Assembly: GCF_029873635.1 (NCBI RefSeq)
Contig: NC_080417.1
Location: 32,290,214-32,354,213, forward strand
DNA from: Malania oleifera
Lineage: Eukaryota; Streptophyta; Magnoliopsida; Santalales; Ximeniaceae
Reading direction: 5' to 3'
Length of the DNA: 64,000 nucleotides
Below the pieces are notes generated by a model. That model made no database searches. It worked only from the letters and a program-made list of their open reading frames with translations, and had not been told where the DNA came from. Every line of letters begins with the position of its first letter. Position 1 is the stretch's first letter. This document shows positions 11,257 through 23,064 of this stretch, in pieces. Position numbers and translations under genes: made by a program.

Positions 11257-12849
11257 TGTCGAATCAGGTGTAATCCCAAGAGGGGGGGGGTGAATTGGGC
11301 ATTTAAAAATTCTTTGAAACTTATTTTCCACTTAATTCCTACTTCTATATTTACCAATGAGTTCTCATTACTCAATTAATTATGTGCAACGCTATCCAAC
11401 CTATACATGCGAACATTTTGAAAATCTAGGAATTTAAACTCAATAAAATATTTGTGCTATAAATAATTTTTCCCAAAATATTTATCAAATGAATAATCGG
11501 GAGAAATACAAGCAATACTCTCAAAAAATGAGTTCTAGAACATAAAGAACAAGTGAGAATATGTGCAAGTAAAATGCCCTAAATAAAATACTCTCAAAAA
11601 TGATTTTGAAGTAAAAGCATGGAAGAGATTTGGATAAAAAAATTTTCCCTAAAAGAATGATTTTAACTATAAAACTTGGTTGGGGGAACTTTGATTAACA
11701 AAGGTTTAGAGAGAATTTTAGAGTTAATCAAAGTTACTAATCTGAGGTCATGAGGGAGCATTTATAGAGTTTCAGAAAATTTTGACCTTTGGGGACACGC
11801 ATGGTATTTTTGAATTTGTTTTATTAAAATTTAAGCGTGTTTAAACAATAAATATTAATCCAACACAAGAGGTTTAGTCGACCAAGGGTAAGGGCTGGTC
11901 GACCACTTTTATAAATTCGGTTGACTGAGACAAATTTGCATTACAGGTTTTGTCGATCATATCAGGGTGTTTCTAAACCCTTCGTGGGTTCAGTTGACCA
12001 AGGCTAGAGGCTAGTTGACCATTCATGAGGTTTGGTCGACCAAGGCCAATTTGAACTGAAAGGTTTGGTCGACCAAGTAGTTGGGGTGTCAGAGGTTCAT
12101 GGTTCGGTCGACCAAGCAAAGTCAACATGTTGACTTTTGACGGTTTGGTCGACCAAGGCATTTATAATACCAAGGGTATGGTCAACTGAAGCTTTGACTT
12201 TGGTCAACTTCTTAATTTGGTCAAACAAGGTCAAATGACCTTGCGATGGTTGGTCGACCGAGGCAAGTGAAATTCCCACTTTGCCCCTGATTTTGAGCTT
12301 AACGAAATTTCCCCTTAAATGTATGAGTATGATTTTTAAGTGAGGGATTTTTCCATTAAATATATTGTGTCCTAAGGTCAGCTATGGTCCTTGTCCAGAT
12401 CCCTATGCTCAAGGCTTTTAAATTAAGCGAAAAAATCCAAGGTCGACCGAAGCTCCATTTTTTCCCCAGTTTTAACCCTAAATTCATTTTTGAAAACCCT
12501 GTATGATTTTAGTATGTTAGAAAAAGGTTTTCAGTGCAAAATGTTGGTCCTTAGGGTCTATCTATGGTCTTTCTAAGCTTATTAATCACATCATGCATGC
12601 AATGCATTATTATAGACCAAGTAATGAACTAAATGCAATGCAATACAATTAAATGTCTTCTTCTTGATCTTTTGCTTTTCACTTCATGAAGTATGCCAGG
12701 TTTATGTGCATTAAGATCCGTCTTTGCCTCCATTCCCCTTATTCCTTATGTGTGTGCCGAAATATGAACATGTTCACAAACTAAGTACACACATAAGATA
12801 CAGATGCTTTGTCAGCATTAAAATAGGGATCAGACTCAAAAAGTCAATA
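11257..12849 (-). mobile_element. 3' LTR of the 11.3-21.5 kb element
   Basis: It starts TGTCGAATCAGGTGTAATCC, with a run of G at 11281, and ends CTCAAAAAGTCAATA. A minus-strand TATA box lies at about 11759-11766 and a GTCGAC array at 11875-12265. Much of it aligns to 19985-21481 in the partner LTR. Confidence 0.75.
11875..12265. repeat. GTCGAC palindrome array in LTR U3
   Basis: About nine or ten copies of TGGTCGACCAAGG-like words, with variants GGTTGACTGAG and GGTCAACT, begin about 110 bp upstream (minus strand) of the LTR TATA box. The same array, with different decay, is in the partner LTR at 20470-20905. Confidence 0.85.
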
Positions 12850-15800
12850 ATCTCCCCCTTTTTTATGATGACAAATATCCAAGAGTAAAATGGGATATGC
12901 CTGAAAGGTGTCCCCCTAGGGATGTGCATAATGTAAAATATAAATAGTAAAGCTCAAGCATGTTTAAGAAAGAAGACATTACAATAAATTATGCATTTAA
13001 ATTTTTGCGTTAAAGCACAAGTTCAGATATTTTACCCCTATATTTTTGCCCCTTAAAACGATTTTCCCTTTTGGTCTTAAATATTTTGCTCATAAAACTT
13101 CTCCTCTTTTTGACTTTAGCAAAAAGGGTTAAGTAGAAAAGTTTGATCATTTAAAACAAACTTAGCTTAAAAGATAACTCCCCCTTGTCAAAATAATTTT
13201 TATTTTTCTTAGAAAACTCTCTCCCTCTTTTTGTGCATATGATTTGGGCATAAAAATTTTAAAATTATTTGAAAGATATAGTCATTAAGCATATAAAATA
13301 GTTTAACTGGTCATTTAAAGCATTAAAATGACATGTTAACAAGATTAGACCAGAAATATTCTCAAACCATTATAATTTTCGCACAATGTAAGACTCGCAA
13401 AAGATTTAAATTTAAAGTGGTCTAACTAGGTCGCACGTATTTTCATGTAAGATCCATAAACCAGTTATATAACACCCTTACAAAAATTTCAAAATTCACA
13501 ACATACAATTTTTAACACAAAATAGCACATGTCATGAAGGCATTTAAGCACTAAGCAAGAAAACAGGATATGTTCTATGTAAGTTTGTTTCTTGCCAAAA
13601 ATAGAAAATATATATGATATAAATATATAAATATATATCTCCCTTATGATTGTCAACAAATGCTTGGGATCTTTGCTTGCTAAAAAGGAAACTTTATTTT
13701 AAAGATAAAGCAAGCAATGTTTTTCTGGTTTGACATTTATGCACAAAATATTTCAACAAATAACTAGAAAAACCAACCATGTAGATCATAAAAATATCAA
13801 ACCAATTTGAAAGAATGGATCATATGGCAGAGCCTAAGACACTGTGGCAAACAAAATATTTCCATTTATGATATTCAATAAAAACATTACAATAAAGCAT
13901 ATGCCACAATGAACTCAGAACATCAAATCTAAGCTAGAAAAGCTGGTGAGCACAATAAGATAGGAATTTAATTTCTAGGTGCTCCCCTATCAATTTGAAT
14001 ATGTGCTTAGATTTTGTTAATTACTTATACTGATACTAATTGTGAAAATTCATCACGAGTTTAAAACAGTATAAGTGTTATTCTCATTCTTGAACAAATT
14101 TTACTGGATATATGTTATGTAATTTTGTATTTTACCAGTAAAACCATTCCTAAAACACATATGCACTATAAATTCATCATTAAGTCAAGTACAAGGTGTT
14201 CATATGCCCCAAGAACAATCCATATCAAATATTGATTCAATAAATGCAGGATATGATGTTCAAGGTGCCCAGAGAAACTTCGGACTCAAAAAGTAGAAAC
14301 AATAATAATGTGAGTCCATGGGGCCGGTGACTTTTAATTCTTTTCTCAAGGATGGAGCTTAGACTCCCTCGTATAGTCTCAAGCACACATAAGTGCATTT
14401 ACGGTCAAGGATGGATTTCATTTAAGTACAGTCAACACATGTTCATCCTTCATAATATACTTAGCATGCAAGAGATTATAGACGTTAAGCTTATGTTCAT
14501 TTTTCCTCAAAGTGGGGCTTAAACTCCCCCTGTATATTTGCATGCATGCATACTTGCATTAAGTTCAAGGAAGATAGTCATTTAAAAGCATTCCTCATAT
14601 ATTCATCCTTTCAAAAGAATTCAGCATGCAGCAAATATTAGTCATTCAACATCTATGATGACATATTGCTTTTCAATTTAATACACAATAGCCAATCAAG
14701 GCTATACTCAAAGGTAATGCAATAGGGGTTTATTATAAAGATGACACAACTCAAAATACCCAATGAGTGTGTGCAAAATGAAAACTTCCCCTAAGTCATG
14801 CAATAACCTTAGTCACATGGACTTGAAATTTTTAGCATGATTACTAACCATTTAGGTCTAGCATGAAGTTCATAACATAAAGATTTTGGGCCAAAATGGT
14901 GTCCATAAACCAAGTTATCCTAGGACAACAATAAGTGTATATGATGAAGGACATCCAAGGAAATAAATATGAAGATTGTGCATGTTTTTCAATTTAGCAC
15001 ATACTTTTTAAGATTCAACATGGAATAGTTAACTATCTTATTATTTTGCATGCATTTTAAAAAATAATCATAAAGTTCACCTAGCATGCATTTTATCATA
15101 ATTTGTTCTAGTACATAGCTTATAAATTTTAAAAAATTTTGGAAAAATTCTAACGAAATTTTGGAAGCATGTCGTTTGTGAATTGAACATTTTCCCATTT
15201 TTACCATGTACCTAAAACCTGATAGGTTCAAGCAAATAATTCAAAATAATCTGCATCATACAGATACCATTCAGTGTAAGCATATAAGAACCTATATCTA
15301 CTACCAGCATGCAGTTCATATCACTGCATCAGCCATGCAGGAGACATTTAGTACTAACATGCATTTCAATATACGATCAATATAGACTATCCATTAAATA
15401 TGTTCATTTTACAGACAATGGATAGTGACATTCAGGTCAAAGTAGTTCATATAAAAAATACAATCCATCAAGTGAGATTAAGCTTTTATATGAAGGATGG
15501 ATTGTAGGCATTTAGAGCAAACTAGTTTACATTAAAAAAAATTTACCCATTTATAATATAATCATTTAGCAAGGATGGATATTAGCATTTAGCTTAAACA
15601 GGTCATCCAAAAAATAAAAGCACAGATTAAAAATTTTCATTGGATGGCTTTTAAAGAACTCCCCCTCAATTAAATAACCTAAGCATTTTTATCTTATGCT
15701 CTTAATTTTCATTATTTTATGCTTAACTCTAATCTATAATATCTAACAGGGGATAAGCAATAGATGCATTTGAAAATGATTAATCTTTTAAGCTCAATGA

Positions 15801-16254
15801 TAAGTTTAGAATTATATGATATATATAATACTATGATAACTTCCCTAAACCTCAATCTGTGTGATGGACAAAATATGTTGTTATTCAATAATTTTAAACT
15901 TTAAGCATATACATAACACTTAGAATCTTTTAACAATTAAAACATTTGTCCATTCGAAGGGGATAGCCAATATCTTCATATATTAACCAATCATAATCAT
16001 ATGTGTATATTAAGCTTAGATTGAATATATCAACTAAGAGTTTCATATTAGCTTGCTTTCATAAAGTTTTTAGTATAACAATAGTGTGTTCTAAAATTTA
16101 AAGCACTATTTAATCATTTAAAGCATTTTGACCCCTTATATATTTTATCCTAAAATCTTATGAGTATATAAAATTTATTTGAAATGTGCCTCATAAGATA
16201 TCATGCTATTATCAAAACAAATTTTATCATGATTCATACAAAATTGACACAAAA
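12850..16254 (-). other. Conserved non-coding interior of a non-autonomous element
   Basis: About 3.4 kb with no supported gene, AT-rich with scattered CTCCCCCTT words (12850, 13172 and 15658). From about 15700 to 16250 it is collinear with 36060-36570 in the other element: shared words include ATGATGGACAAAATATG-like (15861 and 36201), CCAATCATAAT and AGTATAACAAT. Open frames here are short and unrecognised. Confidence 0.7.
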
Positions 16255-16674
16255 TGTTGGAATTGGTGTGATCCCAAGAGGGGGGGGGGGTGAATTGGGT
16301 TTTAAAAACTTTTTGGCTAATTTAAACAATTCGTCGATTCATTACAGTATCATATCCCATTCAACATGTATACGTGTATGTAAAACGAGTTTAACAATAA
16401 AAGCAAACATACACATGTGCAGTATCTTATTTAAATCAAATGTGTGCATGAGAACAATTTCGACATTAAATAAACATTCATACACATGCTGAAATTAAAG
16501 TGTAGGAATTTAAATAAAATAGAAAGAGCGACACAAGATTTGTTATCGAGGTTCGGCCAAACCAGCCTACATCCCCGCCTTGGGCTTACCCCCAAGGATT
16601 CCACTATACTTGCTCACTTAACCGGGCGGAGCAAAAGCCTTTTACAACCTCTCCTTACGGGGCGAGGAAAACCC

Positions 16675-16865
16675 CAGCTCAATTACTAGGCTGAGCCAAA
16701 CTAGTCTCACTTGCGGGGCTGAGACTCCGCAGTTCAATTCCGGGCTGAACCGAACCGGTCTCACTTGCGGGGCTGAGACTCCCCAGTTCAATTCCGGGCT
16801 GAACCGAACCGGTCTCACTTGCGGGGCTAAGACTCCCCAGTTCAATTAACGGGCTGAACCGAACC
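16675..16865. repeat. Tandem repeat of about 60 bp in LTR R/U5
   Basis: Three to four units contain GGGCTGAGACTCC, CAGTTCAATT and GGGCTGAACCGAACCGGTC. The minus frames translate into a repeated peptide, but this is repeat sequence and not a gene. Related arrays are at 19660-19800 and 32490-32660 in other LTRs. Confidence 0.85.
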
Positions 16866-17825
16866 GTTACAATAAAATCATTTTGTACATAAAATATGCT
16901 TCTAAAATACAAGCAGAGATGTACAACATTAAAATCTAATATGCATTCTCATATGATTTTGAAATGAAGCTCATATAGAGTATGGGTTTTCTCTTAAAAT
17001 ATTTTTCAAGTAAAACTTGAGAGTTTGGAAAATGATTGACCTTTATAAAATAGAAGGAGAAGCCTCTCAAGCAAGTATATATTAAATTGATATATGCTCA
17101 AGGCTCCCTCTTGTATAACCCAAAGAAATTCTCCAACAAATGTATGTCAAAATAAGAGTAAGAGAATATTAGGGTTTTCTTCAAAATGATTGTCCTCAGT
17201 AAAATTAATCCCAAGAAGGCATTCAAGAAAAATATATGAGTAAGAATATTAGCCCAAGCCTTCAAGACATTTTTCACAATAAATTTCTCCAAAAAAAATT
17301 TTTCCAATTAAAAGAATATGGGAGAAATTTAATCTTTGAAAAACATGAAAAATAGAAAGGCCTTCAAGCAATATACATATGAAGAATGTTATATGCTCAA
17401 GCCTCTTCAAATATAACCCCAAAAGTATTTTCCCCAAAAATGGTTTTCAAAAGAAGAGAATGGGAGACATTTTAATCTTTGAAAATATATCACAAATGAA
17501 AGAAGAAGGCCATCAAACAATATATATGTATATGATATATGCTCAAGCCTCTTCACATAAAACCTCCAAGAATATTTTCTCCCAAAATGATTTTCAAATA
17601 AAAGGAGAGTAGGAGAAAAATAAGAATTTAAAGAACAAATGGGGTATAGAAGTGTGGGAGAATCAAAGAATGATAAACTAATTTAACAAAGGGATTCTCC
17701 AACATTTTCAAGTGTTTTGGGGTTGTATTTATAGGAAAAAACCCCTTGTGACCGTTATATAGCCGTTGGGAACTTAAAATATATTTTTATTTTGAAAACT
17801 AGCCGTTGGGACACTTTCCTGAGAA

Positions 17826-17985
17826 GGTCGGTCGACTAGGCACAAGGTACGGTCTACCGGGGCTTAAAATGAATGAGTTTTGGTCGACCTTAGTGAAGGC
17901 TCGGTTGACCAGGCTCAAGGTACGTTCGACCGGGGCTGAAATCAACGAGTTTCGGTCGACCGTAGTGAAGGCTCGGTCGACCGGC
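17826..17985. repeat. GTCGAC palindrome array in the solo LTR
   Basis: Copies of GGTCGACT/GGTCGACC and GGTTGACC lie about 95 bp upstream (minus strand) of the TATA box at 17726-17733. Two near-identical subunits (TTTTGGTCGACCTTAGTGAA and TTTCGGTCGACCGTAGTGAA) show recent local duplication. Confidence 0.85.
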
Positions 17986-19222
17986 CTCTACTTTTCTGTG
18001 CAGACACTATTCAGTGTTTTGGCCATAACTTTTTCCACACACCTCAAAATTGGATGTTATTTACATCAATAGAAAGCTAAGAGAAATTCCCACAACTTTC
18101 ATGTTGAATATATTTTAGGATAATGACTGTTGGTTTAAGAAAAATGTCCATCAATGAGACGAAAGAAACATGAAGGTAGTTTTTCTCTTACGGACACGTT
18201 TCAGTGTTTTGGCCATAACTTTTTCTGTGTAACTCCAATTTGGATGGTCTTGGTATCAAAATCAAGCTATGGGAAAATACCACAATTTTCATGTTGAACA
18301 TGGTTTGATATAAGATCCAATTGAGTGATAAAATTTCTCATTTCTAACATTCGGTCAACTGGCCAGTTGACCGACCCCTTTGAAAAATATAGTTTTTGCC
18401 TTCTTTTAACTTTAAAACCATTTAAAAACCTTTGTATAAGTTAGGCATTTTATGAAAAGAGTTCTTCATATTATTTGGAGGTCCTATGGTCAATCTAAGG
18501 TCAGGTAGAGCTTCAATTTTAAATCATGTAAGATGCATGCACATTCAACCCTAATTACTATTACAACCCAGAAAATAAATAAAGTCTTCATGTCTTCTGC
18601 TCCTCAATGCTCCATGGAATATGCCGATTGGTGTTCTTCTCAGTGCTCTTTACAACTTCCATTTTACATTCATCACTTGTGCTTACAGAAATATAAACCT
18701 GTTCACACTCAGTTACACAAGTGGGATACTGTGGTTTGTCATTATCAAAACAGGGATCGGACTCAAAAAGTCAACACAAAATGTAACACACAAATCATGA
18801 CATGAAAGATGCAATAAAGTAGAAGGAGAAAGATATAAACCTTTCCACTTTACTCCTTCTTCAAAGTTTAAGCTCGGGGTGGCGTATTTCTCTCTCTCTG
18901 ATTTTTCAAAATTTTTATTGTTCCCAAAATTCCTTAGGACTGCTAGAAAACATAAGCTTTACAAGAATATTAGTAGCCAAGGCACAATACAATATGCATG
19001 ACACTCAAATGATATACATTAAGTTCAAGTCATCCACTTTCAAATCATTTTCATGTTTGAGAAACAATGCATTAAAAAAATCCTTTTCAATGGGATATGA
19101 AATACTTTGCCAAAACCTTTTCCACAACCTCCAATCAATGGATTTTACAAAGGCATTTTCAAAAATTCAAATGGTAAATTCTATATAATAAAATTAGTGG
19201 AGGATTTGCAAAGGTTTAACGA

Positions 19223-19235
19223 GGCTCCGATACCA
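19223..19235 (-). other. Primer-binding site, tRNA-iMet type
   Basis: The minus strand reads TGGTATCGGAGCC, one base away from the usual TGGTATCAGAGCC, and lies next to the LTR start at about 19238. Confidence 0.8.
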
Positions 19236-19237
19236 AT

Positions 19238-21481
19238 TTTTGGAATTGGTGTGATCCCAAGGGGGGGATAAATTGGATATTTAAAAAATTTTCGGCTAAT
19301 TAAAATATTTCGATTCACCTTTGTTCATATCTCATTCAATATTAAAAACATGTATGTAAAATGATTGAACTATCAGTGCAGACATACAGGTGTGCAACAT
19401 ATCTCATTTAAATTAAATCTTTGCATGCAAATAATTACAGCAGTGAACAAGCAAGCATACACATATGGAAATTAAAGTGCAATAATTAAATGAGATAGGT
19501 AGAGAGAGTCACACACGATATTTGTTATCTAAGTTCGGGCAAACCAGCCTACGTCCCCACCTTGGGCATACCCCCCAAGGATTACACTATCCCTACTCAC
19601 TTAAATGGGCGGAGCAGAAGCCATTACGACCTCTCCTTATAGGACGACGTAAACCCCAGATCAATTACTAGGCTGAGTCCAACTGGTCTCCCTTAAGGGG
19701 TAGAGTCATCTTGGTTCAATTTTCGAGCTGCATCGAACCGGTCTAACTTACGAGGCTGAGACTCTCCAGTTCAATTTAAAGGATGAACCCAACCGATCCA
19801 TTAAAAACATTTTGTACATATAAAATGCTTGTAAAAATACAACAAGAGATGTACATGTTAAAGCTCAAGTACATACACTCTAATATGATGCGCAATTTGT
19901 TGAGTAGAGTACAAGTGCTTATCTAACAATTTATGTACAAATGAAATATATGAAAATATGAGTATTATGTTCTCCTATAAATATTTTTGTAAATAAGGAA
20001 CATTTGGAGAATCTAGGAATTTAAACTCAATAAAATATTTGTGCTGTAAATAATTTATCCCAAAATATTTATCAAATAAATAACCAGAAGAAATGCAAGC
20101 AATACTCTCAAAAAATGAGTTCTAGAACATAAAGAACAAGTGAGAGTATGTGCAAGGCAAATGCCCTACATAAAATACTCTTCTCAAAAATGATTTTGAA
20201 GTAAATGCATGGAAGAGATTTGGAGAGGTATGGATACAAAAATTTGCCCCAAAAGAATGATTTTAACTATAAAAATTGGTTTGGGGAACTTTGATTAACA
20301 AATGTTTAGAGAGAATTTTAGAGTTAATCAAAGTTACTAATCTAAGGTTATGAGGGGGTATTTATAGAGTTTCAGAATATTTTGACTGTTGGGGACACAC
20401 TTGGTATTTTTGAATTTGTTTAATTTAAATTTAAGCGTGTTTAGGTGCTAAAAATTAACCTAACCCGAGAGATTTGGTCAACCAAGGGTAAGGGCCGATC
20501 GACCACTTTTATAAGTTTAGTTGACCGAGGAAAATGTGCACTATAGGTTTGGTCCACCATATCAGGGTGTTTCTAAATCCTTCATGGGTTCGATCGACCA
20601 TGGCTAGAGGCCAGTTAACCATTCATGAGGCTCGTTCGACCAAGGCCAATTTGAACTACAATGTTTGGTCGACCAAGTAGTTGGGGTGTCAGACGTTCAT
20701 GGTTCGGTTGACCTAGGACGATACGATCAAAACAAAACAGTCAACCGAGGCGAAGTCAACATGTTGACTTCTAATCGTTCGTCGACCAAGGCATTTATAA
20801 TGCCAAAGGTACGATCGACCGAAGCTTTGACTTTGGTCAACTTCTTAGGTTGGTCGACCAAGGTCAAATGACCTTGCGATGGTTGGTCGACCGAGGCCAG
20901 TAAAATTCCTATTTTGTCCCTAATTTTAACTATACAAAATTTTTCCTTAAATGTATGAGTATGGTTTTTAAGTGAGGGATTTTTCCATTAAATATTTTGG
21001 GTCCTAAGGTCTGCTATGGTCCTCGTCAGGTTCCCTATTGTCAAGGCTTTTGAATTAAGCCAAAAAATCTAAGGTCTACCGAAGTCTTATTTTTGCCCCA
21101 GTTTTAACCCTAAATTCATTTTGAAAACCTTGTATGATTTTAGCATTTTAGAAAATGGTTTTCAATTCAAAATGTTGGTCCCTAGGGTCTGTCTATTGTC
21201 ATCTTGGAGCTTATCAATCACATTATGCATACAATGCATTATTACAGACCAAATAATAAACTAAATGCAATGCAATACAACTAAATATCTTCTTCGTGAT
21301 CTTTTGTTCTTCACTTTATAGAGTATGCCAGGTTTATGTGCATTAAGATCCATCTTGGCCTCCATTTCCCTTAATCCTTATGTGTGTGTTGAAATATGAA
21401 CCTTTTCACAAACTAAGTACACGCATAATATACATATGCTTTGTTCACATCAAAATAAGGATCAGACTCAAAAAATTAACA
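19238..21481 (-). mobile_element. 5' LTR of the 11.3-21.5 kb element
   Basis: It starts near 19238 (TTGGAATTGGTGTGATCCCA) and ends ACTCAAAAAATTAACA. A minus-strand TATA box lies at 20359-20366 and a GTCGAC array at 20470-20905. R/U5 repeats related to those of the nested solo LTR lie at 19660-19800. Confidence 0.75.
20470..20905. repeat. GTCGAC palindrome array in LTR U3
   Basis: Copies of GGTCGACCAAG, GATCGACC and GGTCAACCAAG lie upstream (minus strand) of the TATA box. Compared with the partner LTR, several sites differ just at the central CG (for example AGTCGACC at 11876 against GGTCAACC at about 20475). Confidence 0.85.
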
Positions 21482-21499
21482 CAATCAACAATAATAATG

Positions 21500-21991
21500 C
21501 ATTTGTAGATACCTTCTTGTTGAAGATGTTATAATGAGATTTGGATTCTCCAAAAATTCCCATAATTTCTCTAGGTTCTCTTTAGAATCAAACCCAATGG
21601 TTCCCCTCATGCATGTCTCTGAAGACAAGCTTGGGAAAATGCAGATTTGTATTGATATGGTAATCTACTTATGTAGGAATTCACTAACTATTTTTGGAGA
21701 CAAGTCTTTCTCAAAATTGTCAATTAATACGAAATGGTCATAGCGAGTGATTATATTCATCCATGAAGTTTCTCCTCCCATATCTAGATCATGCTCTATA
21801 GACTAAGACAAGCTTGACTTGTTCTTGACATTTGAACTATAAATATCCTCATGGCAGGCAACACTTCCGACACTAGAATCACCGCCTTCTTTTGAATCTG
21901 AACTAGAAGCTAGTAGGGTGGTAGGCCAATTCTCCATTGTTAAATTGTGTCTAACCAAAATATGTCCAGCTCTGAACATAGTAAAGTACAC
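21500..21991 (-). pseudogene. Unrecognised decayed coding segment
   Basis: One minus-strand frame stays readable for about 490 bp, with two in-frame stops. It begins with an open part at 21991-21803 (FRAGHILVRHNLTMENW..., then an acidic Ser-rich stretch) and continues through MGGETSWMNIITRYDHFV and TIGFDSKENLEKLWEFLENP. The amino-acid composition is protein-like, not repeat-like, and I do not recognise the family. It lies between the 11.3-21.5 kb element and the CACTA-derived region, so it may be a host-gene fragment carried by a transposon, or a dead host exon. Confidence 0.4.
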
Positions 21992-23064
21992 TAGTTCATA
22001 AACTGAAAAAATAAGTCAACCTTATGCCATACAAAACAATAAGGAGTTAATTTATAGTTTCATTTTGACCACTAAACCCCCTTTACAAGACTATACAAAA
22101 AAGAACATCCATTATTTTTTGTTCACAACATGTGATGAAAAGATAAAAACATTCACAAAAGCAATTAATCAAAGTAAGATATTAAATGATTGGATTATTA
22201 TCACAAATTTCAAGACTTCATTAACCCTTACTTAGGTTAAAGCACATCCTCGTTACATTTGATGAGACCATTAGTGACCTTTTAACTATCCACAATCCAT
22301 CAACCAATGTACTTTTAGTGTAATTGGAAGATAATGATCAAAGCCAATAAAAGGATCAAAGTCTCAAACCAAGCACTGTGAAGGATTTCAGAGGTAAGTA
22401 ATAATATTTTCTATTATGATTTCTTCCTTAATTGGCAAGTGCTTCCCGGTGCTTCTACTTCTCAAGACAGCTTGTCATTACACCATGGTGATGGTCTTAG
22501 TGGACTCCTTCATGCGACTTATTCATGACAACTACTTTCAACCTTTTCGGGTGGAACCATTGGTGTAACTTTTGATTTGACTTTAGTTTCACTTGCATCA
22601 CTGGGTTGAACCTTTGTATCCAGAGGGAAATCTTCCTACTCGTTGCTCCATTCACTTACACTCTCTACCTTCATTTTGCAAGGTCCTTTACTACGATTGC
22701 TAGAATTCCTCGATGCAGAGGAATCGCAACATCTCCTTATGCATTCTTGCTTGATAAGATGGTGAATTCATAGGCTTACTCATCTTCATAAGCACATACT
22801 TCATTACAATTTGCTTGAGTCAACATATGACTCTTCACCAGTTGTAGGGCCTACTGGAAACCCCTGCTTCGAATGATCTTTGTGGGATGGGCAAGAACTC
22901 AACCTTGCGCGAAAGTTATTGATCCATTGTGAGCACTACTACCTGATGTGGCAAATACTTCGCTACATAACCTATTCCAACTATCACAAGCACCTAGGCA
23001 CCTAACGAAAGATTGTAGCTCGTCGTCTAAACTCAACCAATCAAGCACAGATTGTTCTTTTGTT
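21992..23064. other. No confirmed gene; weak coding-like minus frame
   Basis: On the minus strand near 23040-22890 a frame reads WLSLDDELQSFVRCLG... ending in a stop after SITFAQG, with protein-like composition. Nothing upstream or downstream lets me name it. It may belong with the 21.5-22.0 kb segment as remains of one gene or of a CACTA-borne insert. Confidence 0.3.

Larger units (their letters stand above)
16255..18776 (-). mobile_element. Solo SIRE-like LTR with exact target duplication
   Basis: The LTR (2522 bp) starts TGTTGGAATTGGTGTGATCC and ends ACTCAAAAAGTCAACA. The flanks are CAAAA (16250-16254) and CAAAA (18777-18781), a perfect 5-bp target duplication, and neither side has a primer site or polypurine tract of its own, so this is a solo LTR left by recombination. 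Minus-strand signals are a TATA box at 17726-17733, a GTCGAC array at 17826-17985, a duplicated unit of about 190 bp upstream (18000-18350), and R/U5 tandem repeats at 16675-16865. It is inserted in the interior of the 11.3-21.5 kb element. Confidence 0.9.
11257..21481 (-). mobile_element. Non-autonomous SIRE-like LTR element with no visible coding region
   Basis: Two LTRs of one family in the same orientation bound it: 11257-12849 (3' side on the minus strand) and 19238-21481 (5' side). The purine-rich tract next to the 3' LTR reads, on the plus strand, ATCTCCCCCTTTTTT (12850-12864). The primer-binding site next to the 5' LTR is TGGTATCGGAGCC on the minus strand (19235-19223; tRNA-iMet type). 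The interior (12850-16254 and 18782-19222) shows no gag, protease, integrase or polymerase, but it is homologous to the non-coding interior of the 33.0-39.3 kb element. A solo LTR is nested at 16255-18776. No target duplication was found at the outer ends. By eye the LTRs differ at roughly 8-10% of aligned positions, so it is older than the 33.0 kb element. Confidence 0.7.

Noticed and set aside
11875-12265. Regularly recurring short palindromes, considered as a CRISPR array
   Set aside because: Spacing is irregular, units are partly degenerate, there are no cas genes, and the array lies within an LTR of a plant genome.
16642-16912. Minus frames with a repeated peptide
   Set aside because: They are translations of the LTR R/U5 minisatellite, not a repeat protein.
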